64,000 nt of DNA, from assembly GCA_002286715.1 (NCBI GenBank), contig NSJX01000046.1, positions 5,446-69,445 on the forward strand. The letters are read 5' to 3'. This DNA comes from Dentipellis sp. KUC8613 (Eukaryota; Basidiomycota; Agaricomycetes; Russulales; Hericiaceae). Numbering within the stretch: position 1 is the stretch's first letter; the number at the start of each line of letters is the position of its first letter. The notes under the pieces are model-generated. The model was given only the letters and a program-made list of their open reading frames with translations. It ran no database searches and was not told where the DNA came from. Below are positions 29,331 through 40,440 of the stretch, one piece after another. The translations under genes and the position numbers were made by a program.

Positions 29331-29732
29331 GTGCGCCGGCGAGGATGGAGAGAGGATAATGAGCAGGTGAAATTGAGCAGGTGAATTATTCGGACGCGTC
29401 GCGAGTTCGGTTCAAGGTCCGCCTCGTCGCCGGAACCGGGCACGCGACAGTTCGCAGGAAAGCTTATTCGTTGACTTGGTACATGAATGAAGCTTCTCAG
29501 GATACAAAAGACTCTGTCAACGCTGCTTCAAGACATGTGCAGAAAGAGTCGGGACCATCGCGCTCTGAACGGATCGCCAACCGCGGATAAGCCAGAGGCC
29601 CATTACGTCACAGGGTTTTGAAGCGTTTCGGGATGGCAGGTTCCAGTCGACGACCGAGTCGTGCTAGTCCTCTCGACTACCCCACACCCAGTCCTCCTCT
29701 TCCTCCCCGTCTCTTCCTCTTCCTCCCCCTTC
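29331..29732. promoter_or_regulatory. Divergent promoter, SAM50 / MATE transporter
   Basis: A 402-bp region between divergent start codons. The side next to the MATE gene is strongly CT-rich (cctcttcctccccgtctc, 29,695-29,712), a common fungal core-promoter feature. No TATA box was identified. An upstream ATG-less leader frame extends the MATE ORF by 24 codons but lacks a good start. Confidence 0.45.
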
Positions 29733-32387
29733 ATGTCGTCCACTTATGTCCACTATTCTGCGCCATCTTCTCTCCCCTCGGATTATGCTCTCTTGTCTCG
29801 CTATGCCGCCGCACGCAATCTAGATACGAATGAAACCAGCTCCGAAGAAGAGGCTATCGAAGAAAGTGAAGAGAGCGAAGATCTTGGTGAAGGTGTCAGC
29901 AGGCTTGCCATACCCCCAAATCCCCACATCATACGTCGCAGCAGTTTTCCCACTTCGTATATCCAGCCCCCACCTCCGACAGTGAAGTCTCTTCCTCCCC
30001 ATAGCCTGTCACAGCAAGCCGCGCAGAATGAGTACACCCCATTGCTTGTCCCTCGCATAGAAGAAGAGGAGGCGGCAGATGTCGCGAATGGTCAGGTGTT
30101 TAGTGCTTCTTGGGAAGAGATGAAGATTCTCTTCAAGTACACCTTGCCTGTCTTTGGGTGTGTACCCCTTTCCGCTTGTATCTGCAGAATGCTTACGATC
30201 GCGTATAGAACCCATGTTCTTGAATATTCCTTCGTCATTGCCTCCGTCATATCTATCGGACATCTATCTACGACAGCGTTGGCTGCTTCTACCTTGGGAT
30301 CTATGACGGCCAGTGTCACAGGTTTTAGTATCATTCAGGGTTTCGCGAGCACACTCGACACCATGTTACCTAGTGCATGGACTTCCACTCACCCCCAGCT
30401 AGTGGGACTCTGGTCCCAGCGTATGAGTGAGTAGTCTCAGTCTAGATATCACGCGCGAACATACTGACGCACTCTTGCAGCTGTGGTTATGGCAATAATC
30501 TTGATTGTATGCGCAAACGTCCATGCTTCTCAGTCATTTTCTAATCTACGTCATTATGCCACAGCCTATCTTTGCAATTTGGTTTAATGCGGAGGCCCTG
30601 CTTATCCTCCTCCGTCAAGACCCCGACGTTGCCCGCCTAGCTGGCATCTACTTGAAGTTCGTCTCCATAGGCTTGCCTGCTTACACGTTCAATGCTATCT
30701 CTCGGTATGTTCTACGCCATCCTTACCGCGTCTCCGTGCTAATTTCCATGCCTCAGTCGATATTTCCAGTCGCAAGGTTCGCTGTCTTCATCAGCTTGTT
30801 GCATACGGCATATATGCTAATTCGACGTCTACAGGCCTATTTGCTGTCCCGACGCGTGTCATTATGGCAGTCGCCCCCATTAACGCGCTGCTCAACTATC
30901 TTTTTGGTATGACAGCTTCTCACCTCTGTCTTACGTGTGCTCAACTATATCGCTACAGTTTGGGGCCCTAAGCCATTTGGATTTGGCTTCATCGGGGCAC
31001 CCTTGGCAACTGCCATATCCTTCAATCTAGTCTCGATCGCGTCCATCATCTATGGCGTGTGGTTCGTGCCACGAACTGCCTGGCACCCCATAACGCGCCG
31101 CAGCTTCACAAGCCTCGGTGTCCTCATCCCACTCGGCCTCGCTGGTGTCGGTATGTTCGCCGCTTATAAGGCTGCGTTCTCAGAACTCATCGCTATCGAT
31201 AGGTCAAACTGCATCCGAATGGTGGTCCTGGGAATTGGTCGGCCGTAAGCATCATGTTTTCAACGACGCCCTATTACCCCTGCTAATCCTTGCATCCTAT
31301 ACAGTCGCCGCTAGTCTGTAAGGAACCATCTCAGGCATAAAGGTACGCATACACTGACATATACATGCAGCCTTGGCCCTACCGCTCTCGCGACGCAATC
31401 TGTCCTTCTCGTTTCCGCTTCTACCACGTTCCAAGCTCCGTTCGCGTTAAGTATAGCGACGTCTGTCCGGTAATCACCTTGTTCCCATTGCGAACGCACG
31501 GAATCTGAACCGAGCCGTATTTAGCATCGGGAATCTGCTCGGAGAAGAGAATGCAGCACGTGCTGCAGTTGCAACGAAGATGTCCCTTGTCCTCGCCCTC
31601 ATCTTCGCCGGCGTATCTAGGTGGGCTTAACTCGGCGCAGCAACCGACAAATCACACTGACTCGCCGCATCTCAGCCTCATCTTCTTCGTATTCCGGAAG
31701 TCCTGGGGCTTTATCTTCAACGACGATCCCAGTAAGGGCACTACTTCCATCTGCCGCGTTCCGCTTGATTCCGCATCTCACACGTGGCTCTTCGCAGGCG
31801 TGGTGCTCCTCGTGGCGTCCATCTTGCCACTCGTGGCTCTGTTCCAAGTCGTCGACGGGCTCAGTGCCGTCACAGGCGGTATCTTCCGCGCAAGGGGCAA
31901 GCAGGCACGTCCGCTCTCGATCCCCGCCGCTTCGACACTCACGCTCACGATGCCTGTTTGCGCTTCTGCCCCGTCCACAGTTCACAGGCGCGCTACTGAA
32001 CCTCAGGTGCGTGCGAACCACACCGATGATCGTCCCAGAACCCGGGCTGACCTGACATGCGCATTCCATTCAGCGCGTACTATGTGATAGGTACGTGGAA
32101 CGAGGCGTCGGCACCAATACTTCCCCCTCCCCCATTTACTGACCATCTGCGCATTCCCAGGTATTCCGTTCGGCATGTGGCTGACCTTCAAGCGCAACAT
32201 GGGCCTGCACGGGCTGTGGCTCGGGCTGACCGTGTCGCTGGTGTACTCGGCCGTGATCGGCGTGTACCTGTGCTTGTCGACGGACTGGGACCACGAGGTG
32301 AAGAAGGTGCACGACCGGCTCGCGCGGGACAAGCAGCACCAGCTCCAGCACGCGCGGCGGGACGTCGAGCAGTCCGCGGGGCACTGA
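29733..32387 (+). CDS. MATE-family multidrug/toxin efflux transporter
   Basis: Multi-pass membrane antiporter. Start chosen at the ATG at 29,733 (MSSTYVHYSAPSS). A soluble, acidic N-terminus of about 120 residues (SSEEEAIEESEESEDLGEG) precedes the first helix at WEEMKILFKYTLPVFG. MATE-type segments follow over many short introns: STTALAASTLGSMTASVTGFSIIQGFASTLDTMLPSAW, PQPIFAIWFNAEALLILL, GIYLKFVSIGLPAYTFNAISR, GFIGAPLATAISFNLVS, SIATSVRIGNLLGEENAA, GVSSLIFFVFRKSWGFIF, GDGLSAVTGGIFRARGKQ-like (VVDGLSAVTGGIFR) and YYVIGIPFGMWLTFK. It ends in a charged tail (KKVHDRLARDKQ) with the stop at 32,387. These match fungal MATE (Erc1-like) proteins. Transport substrate cannot be inferred. Confidence 0.9.
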
Positions 32388-33206
32388 CGGCGGCAGCGGT
32401 CCTAAAAGTGCGTCGCGCCCGCGCATGCGATGCTGCATACCCCTACCAATGCTGTAATATGTCCGTTTCCAGTACCTACGCTTCAGATATATCCACGGGT
32501 GGCCGCGCGCCACTCGTGGTGTTTACTCGGTGTAGCCGTGAGGCACGCCGCGCACGCTAGAATGAATTTCCTTGGCTTCTGGTGAGAAGCGCGGCCCCAT
32601 ATACAGACGGCGGGCCTGCTTCAAACGCCCCATTGAAAGAAGCGTTCGCGATTTTGCGGGGCTGTGGGAGGCGGACGCCGCGGCTGTGAAGGCGAGCATA
32701 TCATCGTGGTCATTAATTCTTGCTCCATGGGTCTGGAAAATCATTCATTATCACGACGTCTGCGGCAGCGCTAGCAGGACAATTGCACTACTCAGCACTG
32801 GCGCTCCGCCCGTCAGCACGCCCAATTCCCATCTGCGTGCTTGATAACTCGCAAACCACGGGGCGAGGGCCACTCCGCCGATCTCATGATCTGTGCGCAC
32901 AGGCGCCGCGTGCCAGGGGCCAGGTTTCCACATTCGCACCTCGGACGCACATCACTGGACCCCGGAATAAGCTGGGGAAGCCGTCACACGACGCCGCGCG
33001 CATGATGGGCATGCTCCCCTGCCCGTCCCGTCACGGTCGCCAGACGAACACACTCTGATCCCAGAAGGCCGAGCGCGGGTACGGATGCGCGAAGAAGGCA
33101 AGTCTGGGGCTGCGACGTACATATAGCCTACGCGCCGTGAGGTGCGGGTGCGCTAGCGCTGCGGAGCCCCGCCCAAGCCTGCGTTTGCGTCTGCCCGTCT
33201 CCCCGC
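32388..33206. other. Intergenic region upstream of the MFS gene
   Basis: No gene recognised. Short overlapping frames on both strands (32,572-33,058) have no domain. It should contain the MATE 3' end and the MFS promoter. The GC content rises towards the MFS start. Confidence 0.4.
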
Positions 33207-35939
33207 ATGTCTCAGGCCCAGGATCCGACGTCTGCGTCCCCCGTGCGCGACGACGCGAGCTCGCAGAAGGAGAAGGTGCGCCCCGAGGGCGATGTCGAGG
33301 AGGTGTCAACCGATGGGTCCGAGATCGACCTGCTGTCGTACCACGAGCACCGTGCGGGGCGTCTCGTCGTGGATCCGGAGTGCGTGTTTCCCCTTTCCTC
33401 CTGCCGATACGCATGCCTGACGCGCGCCACCGTCCGCGCACAGGGAGGCGCGCATCGAGTTTGGCGAGAAGACTGCCTCGAAGCTGAAGCTGACGCGCGA
33501 CGGGACGAAGGTGCTCTGGCCGCAGCCCGCAGACGACCCGGAGGATCCGCAGAACGTGCGTACTTGAGCTTCTCTTCTCTTATCACCCTTCCTGCCCCTT
33601 GCCAGTGCCCTGACACTTTATGCTTTACGCCGTCACGCCATCCATAGTGGAGCTCGCGCCGCAAAACCTTGCAGCTGATTATCATCACGCTGGCGGCTAT
33701 CGTCCCGGATTTCGACTCTGGGATTGGTATTGCTGCTATCTTTGCGCTTGCGAAGCAGTTCAATACGACAACAGGCGTTATCAACAATTTGACTTCTAAG
33801 TGAGTTTCGAGCCTGATTTGTGGTGATTAAGCCGCTGATTCCTGCTGTAGCTGGAGTATCTTCCTTCTCGGTGAGAAATCAGCGCCCTTGTGTTTTTTTT
33901 TGGTTCGGCGTATTGATTTGACTTCTTTCAGGATGGGGAGGTATATTCGCCGTGATGCTCATGCGCCGTTATGGCCGTCTCCCCGTCCTTTTCTGGTCAC
34001 AAGTGAGTGTACAGTTTCCTTCATTTCTGGGTCGAAATTCACCTCCTTGTAGGTTCTGTGCCTGGGATTCCTGGTAGGGTGTACATTCGCTCCAAACCTC
34101 AAGACATTTACGGGTAAGGACATTCTCCGATCAGTCGGTATATGCTGCTGATTTTTCACATCCAGCCATGCGCTGCTTGAACGGCTTCTTTGCGTGAGCT
34201 CCCCCCCGTTATCCATGCTTTCCCGTCTCACACGCATGCGCGTCCAGAACATGTCCACAAGTCACAGTGAGTGCTTCGCTTTCCGAAAATGCATTCACCG
34301 TGCTGATCACCATTCCAGGGTCTATACGTCGTTACCGATATGTATCCATTCCACCTTCAAGCGCGAAAAGTAAGTCTATCCTAGGATTCGTACTGTGAAT
34401 GCAATTAAGTTTGGTATCTTCAGCTCAATATCTGGACTATGGGCTTCATTATCTCTCCCTTCTTGTCCCCATTTGCGTTCGGATTCCTCGTCGCACGTGC
34501 TGAGTATGTGGAAGCATTTTGCGCACAATACATGATGGCTGATCACGTCTCTGCGTAGCTGGCGCTGGTCCTATGGTGTCGGGAGCATCTACGGTGCCGT
34601 TGTCCTCGGATTGATTGTCTTGTTCGGCGAGGAGACGTATGTGGAGCTTCCCATGATATAGTTCGAAACCTCGCCTTCATCTTCCTTTTGCAGAATATAT
34701 GACCGCACCGTCAAGCCTATTCCCCCAAGACCAACCACTGGCCTCCGATACCGGTTCGAGACGCTCGTCGGCCTCACCGGTTTAAAAATGGCAAAGTACC
34801 GCGCATCGTGGACGACCGCTTTCTTCGCCTGCCTCAATATTATCTGGCGGCCCCACCTTGCGGGCATCCTGTTGTTCGAGGTATATCCTGTGTCTGAACC
34901 TGCGTAAATGCTTGTTGACTGACCAATTCGTTCCAAGGCCATGCTCTTTGGTTTCAGCATTGGCATCAATGTCAGTACTGCCTTTTTCTACTCATTGTCT
35001 ACAGATCTCACTCTGAGTCGCAACACAGGTCACAAATGCCGTTTTCCTGGGGGAGCCTGCCCCTGTCGGCTACGGCTTCAGCCAATTTGCCATCGCTGGT
35101 GCCTACGGTACACCGATTGTCAGTTCACCCTACTCTTTGTGCACCCTGCCATATTCAAAAGTGTCCTTAGGTGGCAGTATTGATAGGAGAAGTCGTCGGC
35201 CGATTCTTGAACGACTGGATCATGAACGTCAGCATCAGGAGAAACAACGGTGTCTTCGAAGCCGAAAGTCGTCTCTGGTATGCATACAGTAGACATGGTG
35301 GCGAGCACGACCTCACGCGTTCTGTAATCGCTCAGGACATGCTACATCGCAATCCCGCTGTACATATGCGGCTTCGTGGTCCTAGGCGCATCACTTCAAA
35401 TGCACCTCTCCACCGGTGCACTCGTCATGGGTTGGGGTATCGCGGAAGTCGCCACCATGATCAACACCGTCGCGATCTGTATGTGTCACCCGCACCTATG
35501 CTCCCTCGCACATCGCTGATCTATGACCGCAATGCTAGATGCATACTGCAACGACTGCTTCCCCAAAAACCAAGTGAGCCTCGATTTCGGAAGCAAACCC
35601 TGATGTCGATGCTGACTGCCGTCCAGGGCGAGATTAGCGCGCTGATCAACCTGGCCAGGACCCTTGGAGGATTCAGTGTCGCCTACTTCCAGGTCCCATG
35701 GGCTACCAAGAACGGTGCACTGCAGACCTTCGGATGCGAAGCAGCGTATGTCTGCCCTTAAGTGATGTGCCATTGTTGAATTGCTCACGTGTATAACAAT
35801 GTAGTATCGTGACTGGCTTGTTCCTCCTGATTGTACCCGCCGTTCAGTGGAAGGGTAGCATGTTGCGGGTAAGATTCAAAACCAATTATGTCGAAAGAAC
35901 CATTGATTGATTATCTTGCAGGACCGATTCTCTGCATGA
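33207..35939 (+). CDS. Major facilitator superfamily transporter (DHA1-like)
   Basis: Twelve-helix MFS permease at a membrane. The ATG at 33,207 gives an acidic cytosolic N-terminus (SEIDLLSYHEHRAGRLVVDPE, then KLTRDGTKVLWPQPADDPEDPQNWSSRRK), the DPxDP.NW arrangement typical of fungal DHA1-type carriers. Helices follow in small exons: LQLIIITLAAIVPDFDSG, FLLGWGGIFAVMLMRRYGRLPV (the loop 2-3 G..RYGRLPV motif), FWSQVLCLGFLVGCTFA, NLKTFTAMRCLNGFFAT, LYVVTDMYPFHLQARK and IWTMGFIISPFLSPFAFGFLVA. The second half includes LFGFSIGINVTNAVFLGEP, GYGFSQFAIAGAYGTPIVA, GEISALINLARTLGGFSVAY and a final SMLRDRFSA. About a dozen introns. Substrate unknown; drug or polyamine efflux are possibilities only. Confidence 0.88.
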
Positions 35940-36317
35940 GTATGAGACTGTTGCTGTTCTCGGATCGCCGTTGTGTACTGAGGGTCGACACCTTTTATAT
36001 CTCCCACGGCTGGGGTGGGTTTGAATGCTAATGTGCGGTTTGATGATCGTGACGAAGCGCGTTTTGTAATGATACTGTAATGATTGAACTGAGGGCGTCT
36101 TACTGAAAATGACCCGTCAGCCAGTACGAGAGTCTTGGGGTAAGTCGAACAAGGTATTCATCTACAAAGGTACATTTTGTCTTCAAGATATGCCCAGCTA
36201 TTTATGTTTGCATTGACATATCATTCTGTCCAATAGCTGCTTGTTCTCGGACCAGCCTCTTTTGTACAAGCCTTGACAGTATGATGAGCATTATAATGTC
36301 GACGTCAATCTTATCAC
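35940..36317. other. Convergent 3' intergenic region
   Basis: About 380 bp between the convergent MFS and snurportin genes. No reading frame, RNA gene or repeat was seen. T-rich and A-rich stretches on both sides are compatible with polyadenylation regions. Confidence 0.4.
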
Positions 36318-37872
36318 CTACCGTTGGAATGTATCTAGCGGGCTTGCTTGCGCTTCTGACATAGCGGTTTCATCTTGAACGGCAGCAACAGGAATCCAGC
36401 TGCTCAATGGACTGGTGCCAGGTTCGTAGATGGCCTGCGCAACATATAACAGAAGGCCGTCGGACTTGATCTCCGTATTGATCTCCTTGACCGAAGACTC
36501 CGGTAAAGAAGGCTGCGATTCCTCAACCTCCATCTCGACTTCTGCTTCTGCTGGTCGAAGCTCTGCACTGGGGTTCGTCGGAATAGAAATATTCACGTTG
36601 TACGAAGATCGTGCCAGGGGTATGACGTGGGTAAGAAGTTGCGGCAGTGTGGTATCGGTGTGGTAGCGGACGGGAATGAATGCGGTTGGGTAGGGAAAGC
36701 GGTATTCCGTGTTGCTGGCATCTCCTGACGGCTGCATTCCGTTTGCAGGCCACGTTTGAGTGGGCGAAGAATCCTTGCTCGAAGTGAGCACCGTGGGAGG
36801 TCGGGGTGGAGGTAGTTCTGAAAGGCGGGTATCCCTCCACCATAGTCTATCGCTTTCAAATGAATACTGCCGGCATGTTGTGAGATATCTGAGGATACGA
36901 ACCTGAAGGACGTTTCGCAATCGGCCACATCCTGTCCCTTCCACTTCAGCACGTCCAATACATGCAGGATCCCATTTTGCATCCAATTCTGGTCCAATAT
37001 GCAATCGATGATCGTATCTGAAGGAAGTGGCGATGGGAATCTCGGCATGAGTGGTTTCCCAAGCACACGAGAGCGAAGCGTCGTGTTCGGTACTGCAGGA
37101 TACACCTGCGTAAGTGCACACGCCAAGACCGACGAGACTGCGCAAACACACCGACACCAATAGTCCCGCTTCCTTGGTGCGAGACAGCCAGGCATCGCTT
37201 GCCTACGGGTACAGGTGCGACAGCTACCCATCCTGTCTGCAGATCCTCTGGCAGCCCATCCGCTTCGGCGGAGCTTTCCTCTGTCCATTGCACGCTATCC
37301 GGATCGGTCATCTCAAGAAGCTCAGCATACATGCATTTTTCCGCCCACGGGCTAGGTTTCTTGGACGCTTTCGCCTTGGCCTTCGGACGCCGCTTGCGTT
37401 TGCTTTTTGACTTGAACGACGTTGGGAGCGCCTCCATGCCATCCATCGCTGTTGCGGCAGCATCTTGATCGTGGGATATTGAATCCGGGGCAGTAGCGCT
37501 AGGCTTGAGAAGAGAAGCAAAATGCCCGACAGGTTGCGGTCGCTCTTCGGCCTCGTCAGCTTCGTCGTCAGATGCTCCCAGAGAGAGGCCTGCAAGAAGG
37601 TCGATATGACGCTCTGATTCGACACGCTTTGCTCGTCGCTGAATGAAATAATATGGGCGCGTTAGACTCCTGCGTTACTAGAGATAAAGAGGGCATACGC
37701 GTTTCTGCTCTTCCAGAGCCTAAAGACGTGTGGATCAGTACAATTTTTGTAATCACTTCGTCCAGCACACCTTGTTCCTCCGTGCTGCCTGAGACTGCGA
37801 TCTGTCTGTGACATGCCCGGGCGGCTGCTTGAATGATGCCTTCCGATCCGCGAACGCTACTCGATCGGTCAT
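36318..37872 (-). CDS. SNUPN: Snurportin-1-like m3G-cap nuclear import adaptor
   Basis: Binds the trimethylguanosine cap of spliceosomal snRNPs and hands them to importin-beta. The ATG at 37,872 gives an importin-beta-binding-like N-terminus (ASFKQPPGHVTDRSQSQAARRNK, then after an intron EEQKRRRAKRVESERHIDLLAGL). A linker contains a basic patch, KSKSKRKRRPKAKAKASKK. The cap-binding domain follows: GWVAVAPVPVGKRCLAVSHQGSG, VPNTTLRSRVLGKPLMPRFPS, DTIIDCILDQNWMQNGILHVLDVLKWKGQDVADCETSFRFWWRDTRLSEL, with family-typical VGKR.L, DCI, LDVL.W.G and DC.T.FRF.W. The C-terminus extends about 130 residues (VEMEVEESQPSLPESSVKE) to TAG at 36,318. One intron splits the cap domain (G|gtgtcgg...tgcag|TA). Its promoter is shared with the DUF4139 gene. 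Confidence 0.88.
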
Positions 37873-38295
37873 TTCAATCAACTGCTGGCCTTGTCAACTG
37901 GCAAGCGAGTGGTTCAAGATTCTGAACGTGATGTAAGAAGAGTCTCAGATGGGTGAAGGAAGGATATATAGTTGTCTCTTGCCATGGCCACTATACTTCA
38001 CGCCTCGTGGTCAGACGCATACAAACGAAGGACATCCTTATGCAGATAAAAACAGGTCAATTTCAATTTAGTCACGTGATAATTTCCTTATATTGGACTA
38101 AATTACGCAGAAAAAGTCCCTTTGTGCACGACAGTGACGTTTCCGTCCACCCGTTACAGTACAGTTCACTACATCTGTGTTCTGTCAACGCCCTTCGCGC
38201 ACCACAATCAATCAATTGAGGCTCGTCATACAGGTGAAAGGCTTCATGGCTATGCTTGCTAGCAACCATATTTGGATCTGCTTTCTACGGCCACA
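37873..38295. promoter_or_regulatory. Divergent promoter, snurportin / DUF4139 protein
   Basis: 423 bp between the two ATGs. It contains an E-box-like palindrome tCACGTGa at 38,072-38,079. Other elements were not recognised. Confidence 0.4.
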
Positions 38296-40302
38296 ATGAG
38301 TGCCCAGAACCGCTTGAAGTCTGTTACCGTCTTCAGCTCGCAGAAAGCAGAGGTTGTCAGAGTAGTGTCGCTGTCTGTCAAGGTACGTTTCTCTACCAAA
38401 CCGTGCACGAGCCTTCCCTGACCTCCCCTAACGATCACAGAAAGGTCAGAACAAGATCGATATTTGCGATCTACCGGGATCGATTGACACAGAGTCTGTT
38501 CGTGTTACCGGCCTGGGCGACGTGAAGGTCTTTGATGTTGTATGCTCCGTTGGTCACCCCTCGCAAGATTTACCGTCCGAGAGCACGTCTGAGGTGATAA
38601 GGGCCTTGAAGGCAAAGAAGGGTTCTCTTTTGTCTCAGAAGGCCGCATCTACGTCGGCGTCCTGGATACTAGCGAATTATGCGAGCACGCTCAAGGCAGA
38701 GCATACATCGCCAGACCAGGCAGATGCATTCTATGATACGTTCATGACCAGAGCAAAAGCTTCAATTCAGAAGGACGTCGAGTTTGACGAGGAGATACTG
38801 CAACTGGACAGGAAGATCAATAAGTTGGAGAGGGAAGGCTCGGAGAAGAAGGGCAAGACTGATGGCAAAGTCAGTGTCGTGCTGATGGCGAGTGAGCCCG
38901 CAGAAGTTGAATTGCATCTGACGTACTGTGAGTTCTTATTTCTGACCACTGCCTCCTTCACGAACTCACGCCATGATCAGTGGTGCGCGATGTGTCTTGG
39001 TCTGCAACTTACGAGCTTCATGCCAGCACGGACGCAGGCAATCGATCGAACACTCTCCACTACCGTGCTCGTATTACCCAGAGTACTGGTGAAGATTGGG
39101 ATGGCGTTCAAATTACTCTCAGCACTGCGGCCATGAATTTGACTGCTCAATACGTACCGACCGTACGGCCGACCTACATACGTCCATTTAAGAAGGGGTT
39201 ATTTGGTAATTCCCTTGGACATCCCAACCCGCCGGCGGGTGGGGGTCTCTTCGGCGCATCTGCCATGCCTGTACCGCCTCCTACCGGTGCATTTGGCATG
39301 CCCGGTTCAGGGGTTGAAACGCCCCGGTCCACTGGCGGTCTGTTCGGCAATGCAGCATTTGGTGCTCAACCATCTTCCCCGAACGATGACGCCCAAGATT
39401 TCGTCGAGGTTCCCTCTGGCCAAAAAGTCCCGCCTGCCTTTGGGGAACCAAAATCAACCGTATCGGAAACACCGCTGTTTGTGTCCTACCGCATCGAGGG
39501 CGACGTCACCATCCCTAGCGACGGCAAGACGCACAAAGTCGCTGTTGCCGAATTGGCATTCGAAGTCGACGTCATTCGTATCGCCGTGCCCAAAGCCCAA
39601 GCAGCTGTATTCCTCCAGGTAGCGACGCTTTCTCGCGTAGTCGATATATCGCCTGACATATCGCGTATCATAGGCCAAGGTCAAAAACACAAGCGATTAT
39701 CGCTTGCTCCCCGGTCCAGTGGACGTCTATCTTGACAATATCTTTGTGTCCAAAACTTCCATCAAGGTCAGTAATGCAATATGTTTACATATCCTCCGTG
39801 GGCTCAGAACATGCCGCAGGACATCGCTCCTGGCGATACCTTCGACTGCGCTCTCGGCATGGACCAGTCCTTCCGGGTCACATACAGCCGTCAATACGTC
39901 GAGGATCTGGGACCAAAAAGCCAATTCCAAGAACAATACAAGCTGAGGACATATACCAGCCGCACCGTCCTGCGGAACCGCAACACGAGCACTGCCAGGG
40001 AAATAATTCTGCGAGACGCCCTACCTATCATAGAAGACGAGAACACCCGCATCCAGGTCATCCTGCGCCAGCCAGAAGAACTCGGTCGGCTCGAGCAAGG
40101 CCAAGAGTGTAAAGTTGAGGTTGACGGCCAGGCACGGACCATACGCTGGTCTGACATTGTGAACTTCAAGGGCGGGAAAAAAGACGGCGCGTTCGAGTGG
40201 GTTCTCAACGTCGAGGCCGGAAAGGAGATCGTGGTCGAGACAGTATGGGACGTACGGGCTTCCGTCGACGTGCATTGGTCTGAGTTTTCCCGTGCTGGGT
40301 AA
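38296..40302 (+). CDS. DUF4140/DUF4139 (MuiA-like) protein
   Basis: The ATG at 38,296 starts MSAQNRLKSVTVFSSQKAEVVRVVSLSVK, then an intron (gtacgt..cacag) and KGQNKIDICDLPGSIDTESVRVTGLG, the N-terminal DUF4140 fold. A coiled-coil-prone middle (FDEEILQLDRKINKLEREGSEKK) leads to DVSWSATYELHASTDAGNRSNTLHYRARITQSTGEDWDGVQITLSTA, the DUF4139 core. A Gly/Pro/Phe-rich insert (LFGNSLGHPNPPAGGGLFG, GGLFGNAAFG) interrupts it. The C-terminal beta domain follows (GPVDVYLDNIFVSKT, DCALGMDQSFRVTYSRQ, VEWVLNVEAGKE-like end, DVHWSEFSRAG). The family is widespread, biochemically uncharacterised and related by sequence to bacterial mucoidy inhibitor A. About five introns. The 3' end is 138 bp from the convergent monooxygenase. 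Confidence 0.88.
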
Positions 40303-40440
40303 GAAGTTTTGTCGTATCCGTTTTTTTGATATCGCCGTGCGTCGCGAAGCTGGTATATTGCATGATGGAACACTTGTACAAATACGACACGGTACCCTCC
40401 AGCCCAATGAAATTGATTGTATGGAATCATCTACGTCCAT